From JAPULR01 sp965238215 (GTDB lineage: Bacteria > Chloroflexota > Dehalococcoidia > Lucifugimonadales > GCA-2712585), in the NCBI GenBank assembly GCA_965238215.1, contig OZ250180.1:558001-622000 (forward strand): a stretch of 64,000 nucleotides of DNA, given 5' to 3'. The notes beneath the pieces are model-generated. The model was not told where the DNA came from, ran no database searches, and was given only the letters and a program-made list of their open reading frames with translations. Numbering within the stretch: position 1 is the first letter of the stretch; the number at the start of each line of letters is the position of its first letter. Of this stretch, positions 41,634 through 51,565 are shown in pieces. A program made the translations under genes and the position numbers.

Positions 41634-41896
41634 TTGTTCAGTTTCCGGAGCAATTCTTCAAGCTCTAACTCGTCGTTCAGTTGGTTCAACTTCATCGGGT
41701 CAACCCCCGGCGCAAAGCCGCTATGGAAGGGCTTCACCCGATACGGTTGCGGGGATTCCTCCACCTTCGGCGAGAGTCCACGCCGCAGCGCATCGTTGAC
41801 CACCTGCTTGATGGACTGATCCAAAGCCCGCGCCCGTTCCCTCAGCGTATCCGCCAAGTCCTTGTCCAGAGTCAGCGTCATTCTAGTCGTTTTCAT
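41630..41896 (-). CDS. VapB-like antitoxin
   Basis: 88 residues, ATG at 41896. TRMTLTLDKDLADTLRERAR, then ALDQSIKQVVNDALRRGLSP, is a ribbon-helix-helix DNA-binding region that would autoregulate the operon. The C-terminal tail (KPFHSGFAPGVDPMKLNQLN) is likely the toxin-neutralising arm. GTGA overlap with the toxin gene gives tight co-translation. The pair lies immediately downstream of trpB where trpA would normally be. Confidence 0.88.
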   Translation of the reverse strand: MKTTRMTLTLDKDLADTLRERARALDQSIKQVVNDALRRGLSPKVEESPQPYRVKPFHSGFAPGVDPMKLNQLNDELELEELLRKLNK

Positions 41897-41932
41897 AGTA
41901 AAAACATCATAGCATCAATCTTTTTCCGGCGT

Positions 41933-43144
<1,212 letters not shown>

Positions 43145-43166
43145 GGCTATCTCCTTTTTCGAAGAT

Positions 43167-43826
43167 TCATGCGCCAGCACTCTTGGCTTCAGCAACGAAT
43201 CGCTGTATCTTCTCCGCATCCTTGACGCCCCCCGACTCCACGCCGCTGGAAACGTCCACTCCCCAAGGGTTGGCCTCACGCACCGCCTGCTTAACATTCT
43301 CTGGAGTTAGCCCGCCAGCCAGCATGAAATCGAACCCTGCCTCCGAAAGTAGGGCCGCCACCGTCCAATCGAAGGTCTGGCCTGTGCCCCCCTGCAAACC
43401 CGCAACCAACCGGTCTAGGGTCACCAGATGTCCCCGTTCACCCAGCGCTGTCAACCGCCGCTCCAGTTCCTTCAACTCCTCGACGTTCTGAAATCCACCC
43501 GGCACGTGAATGACCTTGAAAACAGGCACAGGCACTTTCTCGCAAAACTCCATCGACTCGGCCCCACATAGCTGTACCATATCCACGCCGGAGCCGCGCA
43601 CCGCAGACCTCACCTCGTCTTGTGGCTGGTCGGCGAAAAGCCCCACCAGCTTAGGGGGATGGTCACTCGCCGCTTTTACCGCCTCTACCACCCGACGGGC
43701 CTGATCCACCGACACTCGACGCCGGCGGTTGGGCACGAACACCAATCCGATGAAGTCCGCCCCGGACTCGACAGCCGTCAGTGCATCCTCCACCCGCTGT
43801 ACGCCGCAAATCTTCACCTTCGGCAT
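43167..43826 (-). CDS. trpF: Phosphoribosylanthranilate isomerase
   Basis: 219 residues, ATG at 43826. MPKVKICGVQRVEDALTAVE gives the catalytic Cys in KICG. SGADFIGLVFVPNRRRRVS, then FDWTVAALLSEAGFDFMLAG, LTPENVKQAV and NPWGVDVSSGVESGGVKD, is the TIM-barrel isomerase with its catalytic Asp. Converts phosphoribosylanthranilate to CdRP. Only 22 bases from trpB, with which it is co-transcribed. Confidence 0.97.
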   Translation of the reverse strand: MPKVKICGVQRVEDALTAVESGADFIGLVFVPNRRRRVSVDQARRVVEAVKAASDHPPKLVGLFADQPQDEVRSAVRGSGVDMVQLCGAESMEFCEKVPVPVFKVIHVPGGFQNVEELKELERRLTALGERGHLVTLDRLVAGLQGGTGQTFDWTVAALLSEAGFDFMLAGGLTPENVKQAVREANPWGVDVSSGVESGGVKDAEKIQRFVAEAKSAGA

Positions 43827-43913
43827 TTGGCTGCTCCCTTTACGCCCGCAATTTGATGACTACTAACAAGTTTCAATGTCCCTAATTCCACGGTGAAATA
43901 AACGACCGCCCTA

Positions 43914-44708
43914 TCAGGCAACCTCGCCCAGGGCCAATTCCCGAACCTTCCTCGCCGTATTGGTGGCGGTGACCAGCGCCTCCCCCACCAGCACGGCGTT
44001 GACACCCAAATCCCGCAGCCGTGACACGTGGGCGGCAGTGAAGATTCCACTTTCGCTTACGATTATCTTGCCGGGGGGCACGTGGCCCGCCAACCTCTCC
44101 GTCACCGAAAGACTCGTCTCGAAGGTGTGCAGGTTTCTGTTGTTGATGCCGATTATCTCTGCTCCAGCATCAACCGCAGCATCCAACTCCGCCTCGTCGT
44201 GCACCTCCACAAGAGCCTGAAGCCAGAGCTCCTGACACACCGCCAGCATCTCCGCGAGATGCGCCGGGAACAGAATTGCGGCTATGAGCAGCAGCCCGTC
44301 GGCACCGCGGCTTCGCGCCTCGTACACCTGGTACGGATCGAAGATGAAGTCCTTGCGAATGACGGGCGTCCGCTTTGGGGAGGCAACTTCCGACACCGCC
44401 TCCAAGTCATCTAGCGTCCCCTGGAATCGAGGGTCTGTGAGGACGGAGACCGCCGCCGCGCCGTTATCAACATAGGCTTGGGCCAGCGCCCGCGGGTCGA
44501 AATTCTCCGCCAACAGTCCTCGGGAGGGGGAGGCTTTTTTCACCTCTGCAATAAGCCGCACCCGGTCTCCCAGCAGCGCGCCGGAGAGGTTCAGAGGCAG
44601 ACTCATGGCCTTCACGCGTTCCTCCAACTCTGCCTGCGAAACCCGCCGCTTCTGCTCCTCTACCTCCCCCTTCTTCGCCGCAACTATTTTCTCAAGAATC
44701 GTCGCCAA
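43914..44708 (-). CDS. trpC: Indole-3-glycerol-phosphate synthase
   Basis: 264 residues, TTG start at 44708 with GAGGAGAGG upstream. IAEVKKASPSRGLLAENFDP is the catalytic Lys and substrate region. FQGTLDDLEAVSEVASPKRT, then VIRKDFIFDPYQVYEARSRG, and INNRNLHTFETSLSVTERL are characteristic TrpC motifs. Closes the indole ring. Separated from trpF by about 90 bases, in which no terminator is seen. Confidence 0.97.
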   Translation of the reverse strand: MATILEKIVAAKKGEVEEQKRRVSQAELEERVKAMSLPLNLSGALLGDRVRLIAEVKKASPSRGLLAENFDPRALAQAYVDNGAAAVSVLTDPRFQGTLDDLEAVSEVASPKRTPVIRKDFIFDPYQVYEARSRGADGLLLIAAILFPAHLAEMLAVCQELWLQALVEVHDEAELDAAVDAGAEIIGINNRNLHTFETSLSVTERLAGHVPPGKIIVSESGIFTAAHVSRLRDLGVNAVLVGEALVTATNTARKVRELALGEVA

Positions 44709-44726
44709 ATCCGCCTCTCCTCTATA

Positions 44727-45758
44727 TCACCGGCTCTCGGCTTCAAAGGCCAACTCCTGGCTGACCTCTACCAAGGCCTCCAACTTCATCAGGGCGCGCC
44801 CATCGTCTATGACCTGAGCTGCAAGTTCTATCCCCTCCTGCAGACTCTCCGACAACCCGCCCACCATCAACACAGCAGCGCTGTTCAGAAGCACAACGTC
44901 CCTGTGCGGGCCCCTTTCGCCGATGAGAATCCTGCGCAGCATGAAGGCATTATCCGTCGCCGTTCCGCCCCGAATAGCCTGCCAAGGCGCTCGAACCAAC
45001 CCCAATTCCTGTGGATTGACGACCATGTAGGAGACCTCTCCGTTCCTTAGCTCCCAAACATGGTTATACGCTCCCAGGGTAAGCTCATCTGCCCCCTCCT
45101 TGCCGTGGACTACCAAACAACGCTCCGACCCCATCAGGTCCAGCACGTTCGCCATCTTCTGCCCCAACGAATGCTCCGCAACGCCCAGCAACTGCCGCTT
45201 TACGCGAGCCGGGCTCGTCAGCGGACCCAGCACGTTGAAAACCGTGCGCACGCCCATATCCCGACGCACCGGCGCGGCGTATTTCATAGCCGGATGGAAC
45301 GTCGGCGCAAACATGAACCCCATGCCCACCTCGTCTATGCAGCGTTCCACAGCCTTGGGGGGCAATTCCAGAACAACCCCCAGGGCTTCCAGCACGTCGG
45401 CGCTGCCGCAGGTCCCCGTGGCGGCCCTGTTGCCGTGCTTGGCCACCTTCAAGCCCGCTCCTGACGCCACGAAGGCCGTTGAGGTGGAGATATTAAAGGT
45501 CTTGGCGATGGCTCCCCCCGTGCCGCACGTGTCAACTACCACCCCGTCCGTCTTCACTGGCAGCGCCTTGTCTCTCATCACCGACGCCATCCCAGCAATT
45601 TCCTCAGCCGTCTCCCCCTTCATCCGCAGCGCCGTCAGGAAAGACGCCAACTGCACCGGCGTGGCCTCCCCCTCCATTATCTGCGTCATCACTCCTGACG
45701 CTTCCTCCATCCTTAGGGAAGAACCCCCAATGAGCTTCTCTGTTGCTTCTCTAATCAT
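44727..45758 (-). CDS. trpD: Anthranilate phosphoribosyltransferase
   Basis: 343 residues, ATG at 45758, overlapping trpG by eight bases. TDGVVVDTCGTGGAIAKTFN is the PRPP-binding CGTGG motif. KHGNRAATGTCGSADVLEAL and NVLGPLTSPARVKRQLLGVA are also typical, as is VHGKEGADELTLGAYNHVWE. Length is normal. The reading overlap with trpG supports translational coupling in the operon. Confidence 0.97.
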   Translation of the reverse strand: MIREATEKLIGGSSLRMEEASGVMTQIMEGEATPVQLASFLTALRMKGETAEEIAGMASVMRDKALPVKTDGVVVDTCGTGGAIAKTFNISTSTAFVASGAGLKVAKHGNRAATGTCGSADVLEALGVVLELPPKAVERCIDEVGMGFMFAPTFHPAMKYAAPVRRDMGVRTVFNVLGPLTSPARVKRQLLGVAEHSLGQKMANVLDLMGSERCLVVHGKEGADELTLGAYNHVWELRNGEVSYMVVNPQELGLVRAPWQAIRGGTATDNAFMLRRILIGERGPHRDVVLLNSAAVLMVGGLSESLQEGIELAAQVIDDGRALMKLEALVEVSQELAFEAESR

Positions 45759-46353
45759 CGTTGGCTCCCTTCTCCTCCGCCCACCGTTTCACTCGGTTTA
45801 GATAGTTCCGAAGCAGGTCGTGCCCCACCCTCGTCATGATCGACTCCGGATGGAACTGCACCCCCTCGACCGGCAGGCTCTTGTGCCGGACCCCCATGAC
45901 AATTCCGTCCTCCGTTCGAGATGTAACTTCCAGGGATTCCGGCAGGCTTTCCGGGTTCACAATCAGCGAATGATATCGGATGGCCTCGAAGGGGTTTGGG
46001 AGGCCCTCGTACAATCCTTTGCCATCGTGATACACCATGGAGGTCTTGCCGTGCATAATCTCCGGCGCCTGCTCCACCGTCCCGCCGTAGGTGTATCCGA
46101 TGGTCTGGTGTCCGAGGCAGACCCCTAGGACAGGCAGCTTCTCGCCGAATCGAGCCACCACCTCCCCGGAAATCCCAGCCTCCTTTGGAGTGCACGGCCC
46201 CGGCGATACGACTATGCCTTGGGGGGCCATTGCCTCTATCTCTTGCAGGCTGATCTCGTCGTTGCGTGCCACCCGCACCTCTGCGCCCAACTCGCAAAGA
46301 TACTGGTAAAGGTTGTAGGTGAAGCTATCGTAGTTGTCTATGAGAAGAATCAT
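45751..46353 (-). CDS. trpG: Anthranilate synthase component II (glutamine amidotransferase)
   Basis: 200 residues from ATG at 46353, one base after the trpE stop. MILLIDNYDSFTYNLYQYLC and GIVVSPGPCTPKEAG open the class I amidotransferase. The nucleophile Cys is in PVLGVCLGHQTIGYTYGG, and the catalytic His-Glu pair in VEGVQFHPESIMT. Supplies ammonia from glutamine to TrpE. Could also serve PabB. Confidence 0.97.
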   Translation of the reverse strand: MILLIDNYDSFTYNLYQYLCELGAEVRVARNDEISLQEIEAMAPQGIVVSPGPCTPKEAGISGEVVARFGEKLPVLGVCLGHQTIGYTYGGTVEQAPEIMHGKTSMVYHDGKGLYEGLPNPFEAIRYHSLIVNPESLPESLEVTSRTEDGIVMGVRHKSLPVEGVQFHPESIMTRVGHDLLRNYLNRVKRWAEEKGANDD

Positions 46354-46354
46354 C

Positions 46355-47812
46355 TCAGCCCGCCCGTCCTTCGGCCCGGTCCATCGCTCTGAACAGGGCG
46401 CCCGCCTTATGTAAAGTTTCCTCGTACTCGTCCCGCGGATTGCTGTCGGACACGATGCCGCCCCCCGCCTGAACGTACATGATTCCATTCTTGTATATGC
46501 CGGTGCGCAGGACCAGAGCCGTGTCCATGTTGCCCGAATAGCTGAAATAGCCCACCGCGCCACCGTAAGGCCCCCGCTTCTCGCCCTCCACTTCCGCGAT
46601 AATCTCCATGGCCCTGATCTTCGGCGCGCCGGAAACAGTTCCGGCGGGGAAGCAGGAACGCAGGGCGTCGTAGATCGTCATCTCCGGCTTCAACTTCCCC
46701 TCCACGTGGGAAACCAGATGCATCACATGAGAGAACCGCTCCACGTCCATAAGCTGGGTAACCTTCACCGTGCCGGGCACACTCACCCGGCCGATGTCGT
46801 TCCGTCCCAGGTCCACCAGCATGATGTGCTCCGCTCTCTGCTTGATGCTAGTCCGAAGCTCCTCCTCCCATCGGGCGTCCTCGTCGGGCGTGGCACCTCG
46901 CGGTCGGGTGCCGGCGATGGGATGGGTCCCCACTATTCCGTCTTCCACCTGGGCCACCGTTTCGATGGCCGCTCCCACGATGTGGAAGTCATCCATTTGC
47001 AGAAAGTACATATAGGGCGAAGGATTAACGCTCCTCAACGCCCGGTAGATTTCAAACGGCGGCGCTTCCGTTCGGCGGCTGAACCTCTGCGAATTCACCA
47101 CCTGAATGCAGTCGCCGGCGTAGATATAGTCGATGCATCGCCTCACCACTTCCTCATATTCCTCCAGGGTGAAGTTGGAAGAGAAGGACGCAGTACCTTC
47201 GCCGTCCGCCGACGCGCTCACGGGCAGCGTAGGCGCCGAAAGGGGCTGCGCCAGCCGCTCCACCAGCCGGTCAATCTTGGCCGTAGCCTCGGCGTAGGCC
47301 TTCGTCACGTCCCCTTCAAGCCGCACGTGGCTCACAACCTTTATGTCGTGACGAAGGTGGTCGAAGACCAGCAGCGTGTCGGCGAACATGAACACCGATT
47401 GGGGCAGACCCTGGGGGTCCTTGGGCATCATGGGCACGCGGGGCTCGAAGTAGCTGACAGTATCGTAGGCCAAGTAGCCCACCCCGCCACCATGAAAACG
47501 CGGAAGATCCGGCACTGGAACCAGCTTGTACCTGTCCATCTCCTCTTTCACCGGAACCAGTGGGTCCACCTCACCGCCAAGCTGTCCCGGTCCCGTCTTC
47601 ACCACCTTGTACGGCTCCGTCCCGATGAAGCTGTATCTGCCCAGCCGCTCCCCGCCCTCCACGCTCTCCAGCAGGAAGGAATAGGGCGGCCTTGCCACCT
47701 TTAGATAGGCCGAAACCGGCGTCTCCAGGTCCGCTTGTACGGCACGGTATACAGGTACCAGGTTGCCCTGGCCCGCCATACCCTTTACCTCTTCTAACGA
47801 CGGATAGTACAT
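46355..47812 (-). CDS. trpE: Anthranilate synthase component I
   Basis: 485 residues, ATG at 47812. The chorismate-binding core is complete: NSQRFSRRTEAPPFEIYRAL, then GTHPIAGTRPRGATPDEDAR, EHIMLVDLGRNDIGRVS, and a C-terminal CFPAGTVSGAPKIRAMEIIA. An N-terminal ARPPYSFLLESVEGGERLGR, with the S-x-L-L-E-S motif, is the usual tryptophan-binding feedback site. It follows trpS by 61 bases without a terminator, so it is likely part of the T-box-controlled transcript. Confidence 0.97.
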   Translation of the reverse strand: MYYPSLEEVKGMAGQGNLVPVYRAVQADLETPVSAYLKVARPPYSFLLESVEGGERLGRYSFIGTEPYKVVKTGPGQLGGEVDPLVPVKEEMDRYKLVPVPDLPRFHGGGVGYLAYDTVSYFEPRVPMMPKDPQGLPQSVFMFADTLLVFDHLRHDIKVVSHVRLEGDVTKAYAEATAKIDRLVERLAQPLSAPTLPVSASADGEGTASFSSNFTLEEYEEVVRRCIDYIYAGDCIQVVNSQRFSRRTEAPPFEIYRALRSVNPSPYMYFLQMDDFHIVGAAIETVAQVEDGIVGTHPIAGTRPRGATPDEDARWEEELRTSIKQRAEHIMLVDLGRNDIGRVSVPGTVKVTQLMDVERFSHVMHLVSHVEGKLKPEMTIYDALRSCFPAGTVSGAPKIRAMEIIAEVEGEKRGPYGGAVGYFSYSGNMDTALVLRTGIYKNGIMYVQAGGGIVSDSNPRDEYEETLHKAGALFRAMDRAEGRAG

Positions 47813-47873
47813 GGCTCTATCCTATTATCTCCTTCTTCATATAAGTCGTCTCTGTCATTCTTTGCTCCGGTCT

Positions 47874-48902
47874 CTATTCCCCAGGAAGCACCAACCCGAT
47901 GCGACGTTTCACTTCCTGGACCTTTGGCTCCGACACGGACGCAGCCTGTTCAGCGCCCCGGGCCAGCATTCTATCCAGTTCTCCTACGTCGTCCATCAGC
48001 TCGTGATACCGCTCCCGTATCGGCCGCAGTTCCTCCACCACCACCTCAGCCACACGCGCCTTCAGGTCGCCGTAGCCTCTGGCAGACGCGAAGTCCGCTT
48101 CGCACTCCTCCACCGCCTGGCCCGTGATGGCCTTGTAAATACCCAGCAGGTTGTTGACCCCTGCCCTGGCCGGGTCATCCGAGAATCGAATCTCTTTGCC
48201 CGAATCCGTGACGGCCCGACGGATGGACCTCACGATCTCCTTGGGTTCGTCCAGAAGATTCACCGCATGGCCCCGTATGTGGGCCGAACTTTTCGACATC
48301 TTCATCGTCGGCGCGTCCAGCCCCATCACCCGCGCCCCCACCTCCGGAATCACCGCCTCCGGCACCACGAAAGTTTCCCCGTACAGATGGTTGAACCGCT
48401 GGGCAATGTCCCGCGTCAGCTCCACGTGCTGCCGCTGGTCGTCTCCCACCGGCACCTCGTGGGCGTCGTATAGCAGGATGTCCGCGGCCATCAACACCGG
48501 ATAGTCCAACAGCCCCGTGGAAACGCTCTCATGCCTCTGAATCTTGTCCTTGTACTGAGTCATCCTCTCCAGCCAGCCCAGGGGCGTCACGCAGTTCAGC
48601 ATCCAGCACCCCTCGGCGTGGGCGGTGACGTGACTCTGCACGAATACCGTGCACTGCTCCGGATCGAGGCCCGCGGCGAAGAGCATCGCCGCCAGAGATC
48701 GCGTCTCGCGCCGCAGTTCCGCCGGATCCTGTTGGACGGTGATGGCGTGAAGGTCCACGATGCAGAAAAAGTTCTCCTTCTCCGATTGACGCTCCACCCA
48801 ACCCTTGATGGCGCCCAGATAGTTGCCGAGCTGCACGCTGCCCGAAGGCTGTATGCCGCTGAACACGCGACGCTTGCCCTTCAGTTTGACCCCTGCCTCC
48901 AT
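47874..48902 (-). CDS. trpS: Tryptophanyl-tRNA synthetase
   Basis: 342 residues from ATG at 48902; the longer in-frame reading upstream passes through palindromic repeats and is unlikely. RVFSGIQPSGSVQLGNYLGA carries the HIGH-equivalent motif, and LDAPTMKMSKSSAHIRG is the KMSKS motif. VLMAADILLYDAHEVPVGDD, then QRQHVELTRDIAQRFN, completes the class I Trp enzyme. Its leader has a T-box, so expression rises when tRNA-Trp is uncharged. Confidence 0.96.
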   Translation of the reverse strand: MEAGVKLKGKRRVFSGIQPSGSVQLGNYLGAIKGWVERQSEKENFFCIVDLHAITVQQDPAELRRETRSLAAMLFAAGLDPEQCTVFVQSHVTAHAEGCWMLNCVTPLGWLERMTQYKDKIQRHESVSTGLLDYPVLMAADILLYDAHEVPVGDDQRQHVELTRDIAQRFNHLYGETFVVPEAVIPEVGARVMGLDAPTMKMSKSSAHIRGHAVNLLDEPKEIVRSIRRAVTDSGKEIRFSDDPARAGVNNLLGIYKAITGQAVEECEADFASARGYGDLKARVAEVVVEELRPIRERYHELMDDVGELDRMLARGAEQAASVSEPKVQEVKRRIGLVLPGE

Positions 48903-48936
48903 AGCTCCAACCTCACTTAAATGATTCCGGTCCTCG

Positions 48937-48998
48937 CAATTCCCGCGCATGCGGGAATCCATCCCCCCTTCCACCTTTGTCCTCGCGAATGCGGGGAC
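48937..48998. repeat. Two REP-like palindromes in the trpS leader
   Basis: ATTCCCGCGCATGCGGGAAT (48939-48958) is a perfect palindrome, and GTCCTCGCGAATGCGGGGAC (48979-48998) is an imperfect one. They are separated by about 20 bases and share the CCCGC(G)-N-GCGGG core, typical of dispersed intergenic repeat elements. They lie between the T-box terminator and the trpS start codon. Confidence 0.65.
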
Positions 48999-49061
48999 CC
49001 ATCTTCTCCCACGTATAGGCGGCTCGCGAACCGCCTTTCCCTCGAACCCCACAACAATCCG

Positions 49062-49335
49062 GTTGTCCCACAAAAAGAAAACCCCGCCTCAAGGGACGGG
49101 GTCAAGCCGCGGTGCCACCCTAGTTTCCCGATGATTCGGGACTCTTTGGACGTCCCAAATTGATCGGGACGTTAGGGCTGTAACGGGCCCGCCCGATGGC
49201 CGGTGGGAGCTTCCGCAACGCCCGCCCATAGCGGTACGCTTTCAAGCTCCGAGGGGGTCCATTCACTCCTCTGCCCTGGGCGCCGGTTTCCAGCTTCCCC
49301 GGCTCTCTAGGCCCTGCTAGAGGGTTACTACTCCC
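49062..49335 (-). promoter_or_regulatory. Tryptophan T-box riboswitch leader (UGG specifier)
   Basis: The minus-strand leader contains AGGGTGGCACCGCGG (49107-49121), the invariant T-box sequence that pairs with uncharged tRNA. It is followed by CTTGACCCCGTCCC and a terminator stem. Upstream are the usual AGTAGTAACC and AGAGAGCCGGGGAAGCTGG stem I features. GTGAATGGACC places a UGG specifier at 49259-49261, matching tRNA-Trp. It controls trpS and, since no terminator intervenes, probably trpEGDCFB as well. Confidence 0.93.
49072..49102 (-). terminator. T-box intrinsic terminator
   Basis: On the minus strand ACCCCGTCCCTTGAGGCGGGGT is followed by TTTCTTTTTG, an intrinsic terminator. Its upstream arm overlaps the T-box antiterminator region, the standard switch. 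Confidence 0.88.
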
Positions 49336-49367
49336 CAACCAACCTTATCCTATTTTGCTTGAGTTAA

Positions 49368-49397
49368 AGTGTAGGCGTAGGCCATCCATACTGTCAA
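49368..49397 (-). promoter_or_regulatory. Candidate sigma-70 promoter of the T-box/trpS transcript
   Basis: On the minus strand TTGACA (49397-49392) is followed after 18 bases by TACACT (49373-49368), about 35 bases before the T-box leader starts. The -35 is perfect and the -10 is acceptable. Confidence 0.65.
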
Positions 49398-49422
49398 CTG
49401 CTTGGGATCATGAGTTACGTTC

Positions 49423-50190
49423 CTAGAAAAGGGTCTTCGTGAGTTTCTCAACTCCATCAATGAGCTCGTCCACCTCATCACGTCTCGGTTCCCTTTCCTT
49501 GTTATGGTCACAGAGGTTGCGAATGGCGCCAAGCCATTGGATTTGCCGCCACACTGGAACTTCCAGCACGCTTTCCTTCTTAAGGAGCTCGTTGAAATCT
49601 CCTATTGTAGGATTCTTCTTTCGAATCTCGATACTGTGATTTTCGGCTACTTGGTTTAGGTGCCGCTCTAGGACCACTCCAGCAACTGCACCTGCAGCCC
49701 TAAGAAAACCACGAGAAGCAAGTTCCCTTGCAGCGTCTAATTCGGAGTCAAATAGATCTGCTTGGACAAGCTTTTTGATTTCAAAAAGATGACTAATGAA
49801 CCTAGTTTCCGCTGACTTTAGGACATTCAATTGATTCTGGAACCTACTAGCCATGGCAATAAACAACCTTCTGGTTCCCTGGCTAGATTTGGCTCGCCGA
49901 CCATTTAACCAGTCCTGAATGTTAAAATTTGTTGCGTGGACTCGCGCGCGCTTTCCCTCCCCCTTGTAAAGCTGCTCGAACTCCGATTGTCGATCGGGAA
50001 GAAGTTGCCTGATTACGTAAGATGCCTCGGTGTACCAACGCTGATAGTAATGCTCCAACCTTTTCCCCTGAGACCCTTGATCATTTATGCCCTCCCTGGA
50101 ACGATAAATGAGATCACCTAAAATCTCTTGGCCTAGCTCAACAAGGGATTCAAAATCGGCCTTATATGTGTGAATGTTGCTCATGCGCAT
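49423..50190 (-). CDS. HEPN-like protein of unknown role
   Basis: 255 residues, ATG at 50190 (an in-frame ATG at 50184 is equally possible). The C-terminal part FLRAAGAVAGVVLERHLNQV, then KKNPTIGDFNELLKKESVLE and LGAIRNLCDHNKEREP, resembles HEPN/DUF4145-type modules. RNLCDH fits the R-x4-H motif of HEPN ribonucleases. The N-terminal half (LVELGQEILGDLIYRSREGI) is helical without a named domain. It is somewhat AT-richer than its neighbours, suggesting horizontal gain. Could be a defence or stress protein. Confidence 0.6.
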   Translation of the reverse strand: MRMSNIHTYKADFESLVELGQEILGDLIYRSREGINDQGSQGKRLEHYYQRWYTEASYVIRQLLPDRQSEFEQLYKGEGKRARVHATNFNIQDWLNGRRAKSSQGTRRLFIAMASRFQNQLNVLKSAETRFISHLFEIKKLVQADLFDSELDAARELASRGFLRAAGAVAGVVLERHLNQVAENHSIEIRKKNPTIGDFNELLKKESVLEVPVWRQIQWLGAIRNLCDHNKEREPRRDEVDELIDGVEKLTKTLF

Positions 50191-50212
50191 GCCCCTACGT
50201 TATCACCTTCCC

Positions 50213-50872
50213 CTACACTTGCCCCAACCCCCTACCACCGCCAATACCTATAGTAGTTGGCGTAGGAGTTGGGGCGCTCAGATACGTCATGTCTATGATG
50301 ATTTCCTCACCCGCTACCCACTTGAAGGACTTGGCCACGGAACCCTTGGGAACGTCAAAGATCAACCAGCCGTCCAACTCGAACCCCTTATCCAACTTCT
50401 GAGAGCCTCTGAGGAAGGGGATGTAGACGTTCTTCTCGGCGTGGAAGCCAACGGTAGGCACGCCCGCCTCATAGGTGTTCACGGAATGATATCGACCAGA
50501 GTCCATCCGCAGTTCCGGCGGCAGGGCCTCGATGTCCACCTCAACCCGGGTGGCGGCGTGGTTGCCCACCTGGGCGCGAATGACCACCAGTTCGTTCTCC
50601 TCGCTTGATGGCCTAATAACGTAGTCCTTGGCCAGCCCGTCAGCGTCCGGCTCCTCGGTGTAGGCTACCTCCTGCAAACGGATTACCTGCTCGAGGCTGA
50701 GTTGAAGAATGGGGCCTTGGAAGGTGCGGCCCAGGACTGGCGTAGGGGTGGGAATGGGTGCAGGAGTAGTCTCTATCCTATCCCCATTGGTACAGGCAAC
50801 GAGGGTCACTAACACCACGACGCTGAACAGCAACGCCTGCGATATTGCGCGTACTAACCTTGGCAATCTCAT
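50213..50872 (-). CDS. Predicted lipoprotein
   Basis: 219 residues, ATG at 50872. The N-terminus LVRAISQALLFSVVVLVTLVAC is a signal peptide ending in a lipobox (LVAC), followed by a TTPAPIPTPTPV linker. The mature domain (RVEVDIEALPPELRMDSGRY and KGFELDGWLIFDVPKGSVAK) resembles DUF4352-like immunoglobulin folds of exported lipoproteins. The C-terminus SAPTPTPTTIGIGGG is encoded by a sequence that is repeated upstream (50942). Function unknown; surface exposed. Confidence 0.75.
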   Translation of the reverse strand: MRLPRLVRAISQALLFSVVVLVTLVACTNGDRIETTPAPIPTPTPVLGRTFQGPILQLSLEQVIRLQEVAYTEEPDADGLAKDYVIRPSSEENELVVIRAQVGNHAATRVEVDIEALPPELRMDSGRYHSVNTYEAGVPTVGFHAEKNVYIPFLRGSQKLDKGFELDGWLIFDVPKGSVAKSFKWVAGEEIIIDMTYLSAPTPTPTTIGIGGGRGLGQV

Positions 50873-51157
50873 CTTCTTACGTATCAGGAACCAACTCTTT
50901 CATGGAAGCAGCCTAGTTGCACGACGAATTGGGCGTTAACGCCGCCAATACCTATAGTAGTTGGCGTCGGGGTTGGGCGGCCCGTCAACGTCGGAGTCGC
51001 CACCGCCGAACTTACCGCAGGTGACGCAGGTCAGGTCGGTGACGTTGGGGTGTCCAAAGAACTTGTGCCACAGTCGTTAGAGCAAATTGGTCATATCCCT
51101 ATGTATCCCTTGCGCGAAATCATATCCCCCCGATGCCGCCTTACGCAGCTTGACCTC
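50873..51157 (-). other. Intergenic stretch with a duplicated lipoprotein fragment
   Basis: This 285-base gap holds no complete gene. Its 50942-50976 part repeats 34 bases found at the 3' end of the lipoprotein gene. On the minus strand an open stretch encodes CVTCGKFGGGDSDVDGPPNP with a short tail, which may be a decayed gene end. No promoter was recognised. Confidence 0.4.
50942..50976. repeat. Second copy of a lipoprotein 3' fragment
   Basis: CGCCAATACCTATAGTAGTT followed by GGCGT(A/C)GG(A/G)GTTGGG occurs at about 50236 (inside the lipoprotein gene) and at 50942. The copies are about 700 bases apart in the same orientation, consistent with a duplication whose second copy has decayed. Confidence 0.75.
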
Positions 51158-51565
51158 CTACCCCCACCGCGCCCTGAACCCTCCCCTCATCCGAACCGCC
51201 GGCAGCTTCTTCATAGTCTGATTGTGCGGGTCTATCTCAATCCCAACCGACTCCAGCGCCGTCACCCCCAACAATGGTTCAGCGTCCTCATCTCCAAACA
51301 CCACGGTTCCATACGTGGACTCTCCCATAAACTCTATATCCGCGCCTGCAATTCCTAAACGCAGTTCGCTGCCGTCCGTCAATCCGTAGCTGCGATGTGC
51401 TTTGGGAACCAGGCCGATGGACTCCAAGTGCTGCCTGGGTACCAGAGTATCGGTGGCCCCTGTGTCAACCAGAAAGCGTCCTTCCCAAACTCGGTCTGGT
51501 TCCACAGGGTTCCGTATTGCTACGTCTGCGTGGACTGCTCCCATTACCTTGCGTTCCTCATTCAT
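51158..51565 (-). CDS. Retropepsin-like aspartyl protease-type protein
   Basis: 135 residues from ATG at 51565; upstream in-frame ATGs (51583, 51613) exist and the start is uncertain. The catalytic motif RFLVDTGATDTLVPRQHLES (DTGA) and the following LGIAGADIEF and EPLLGVTALESVGIEID match single-domain clan AA aspartyl proteases, which act as dimers. Role unknown. Confidence 0.75.
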   Translation of the reverse strand: MNEERKVMGAVHADVAIRNPVEPDRVWEGRFLVDTGATDTLVPRQHLESIGLVPKAHRSYGLTDGSELRLGIAGADIEFMGESTYGTVVFGDEDAEPLLGVTALESVGIEIDPHNQTMKKLPAVRMRGGFRARWG

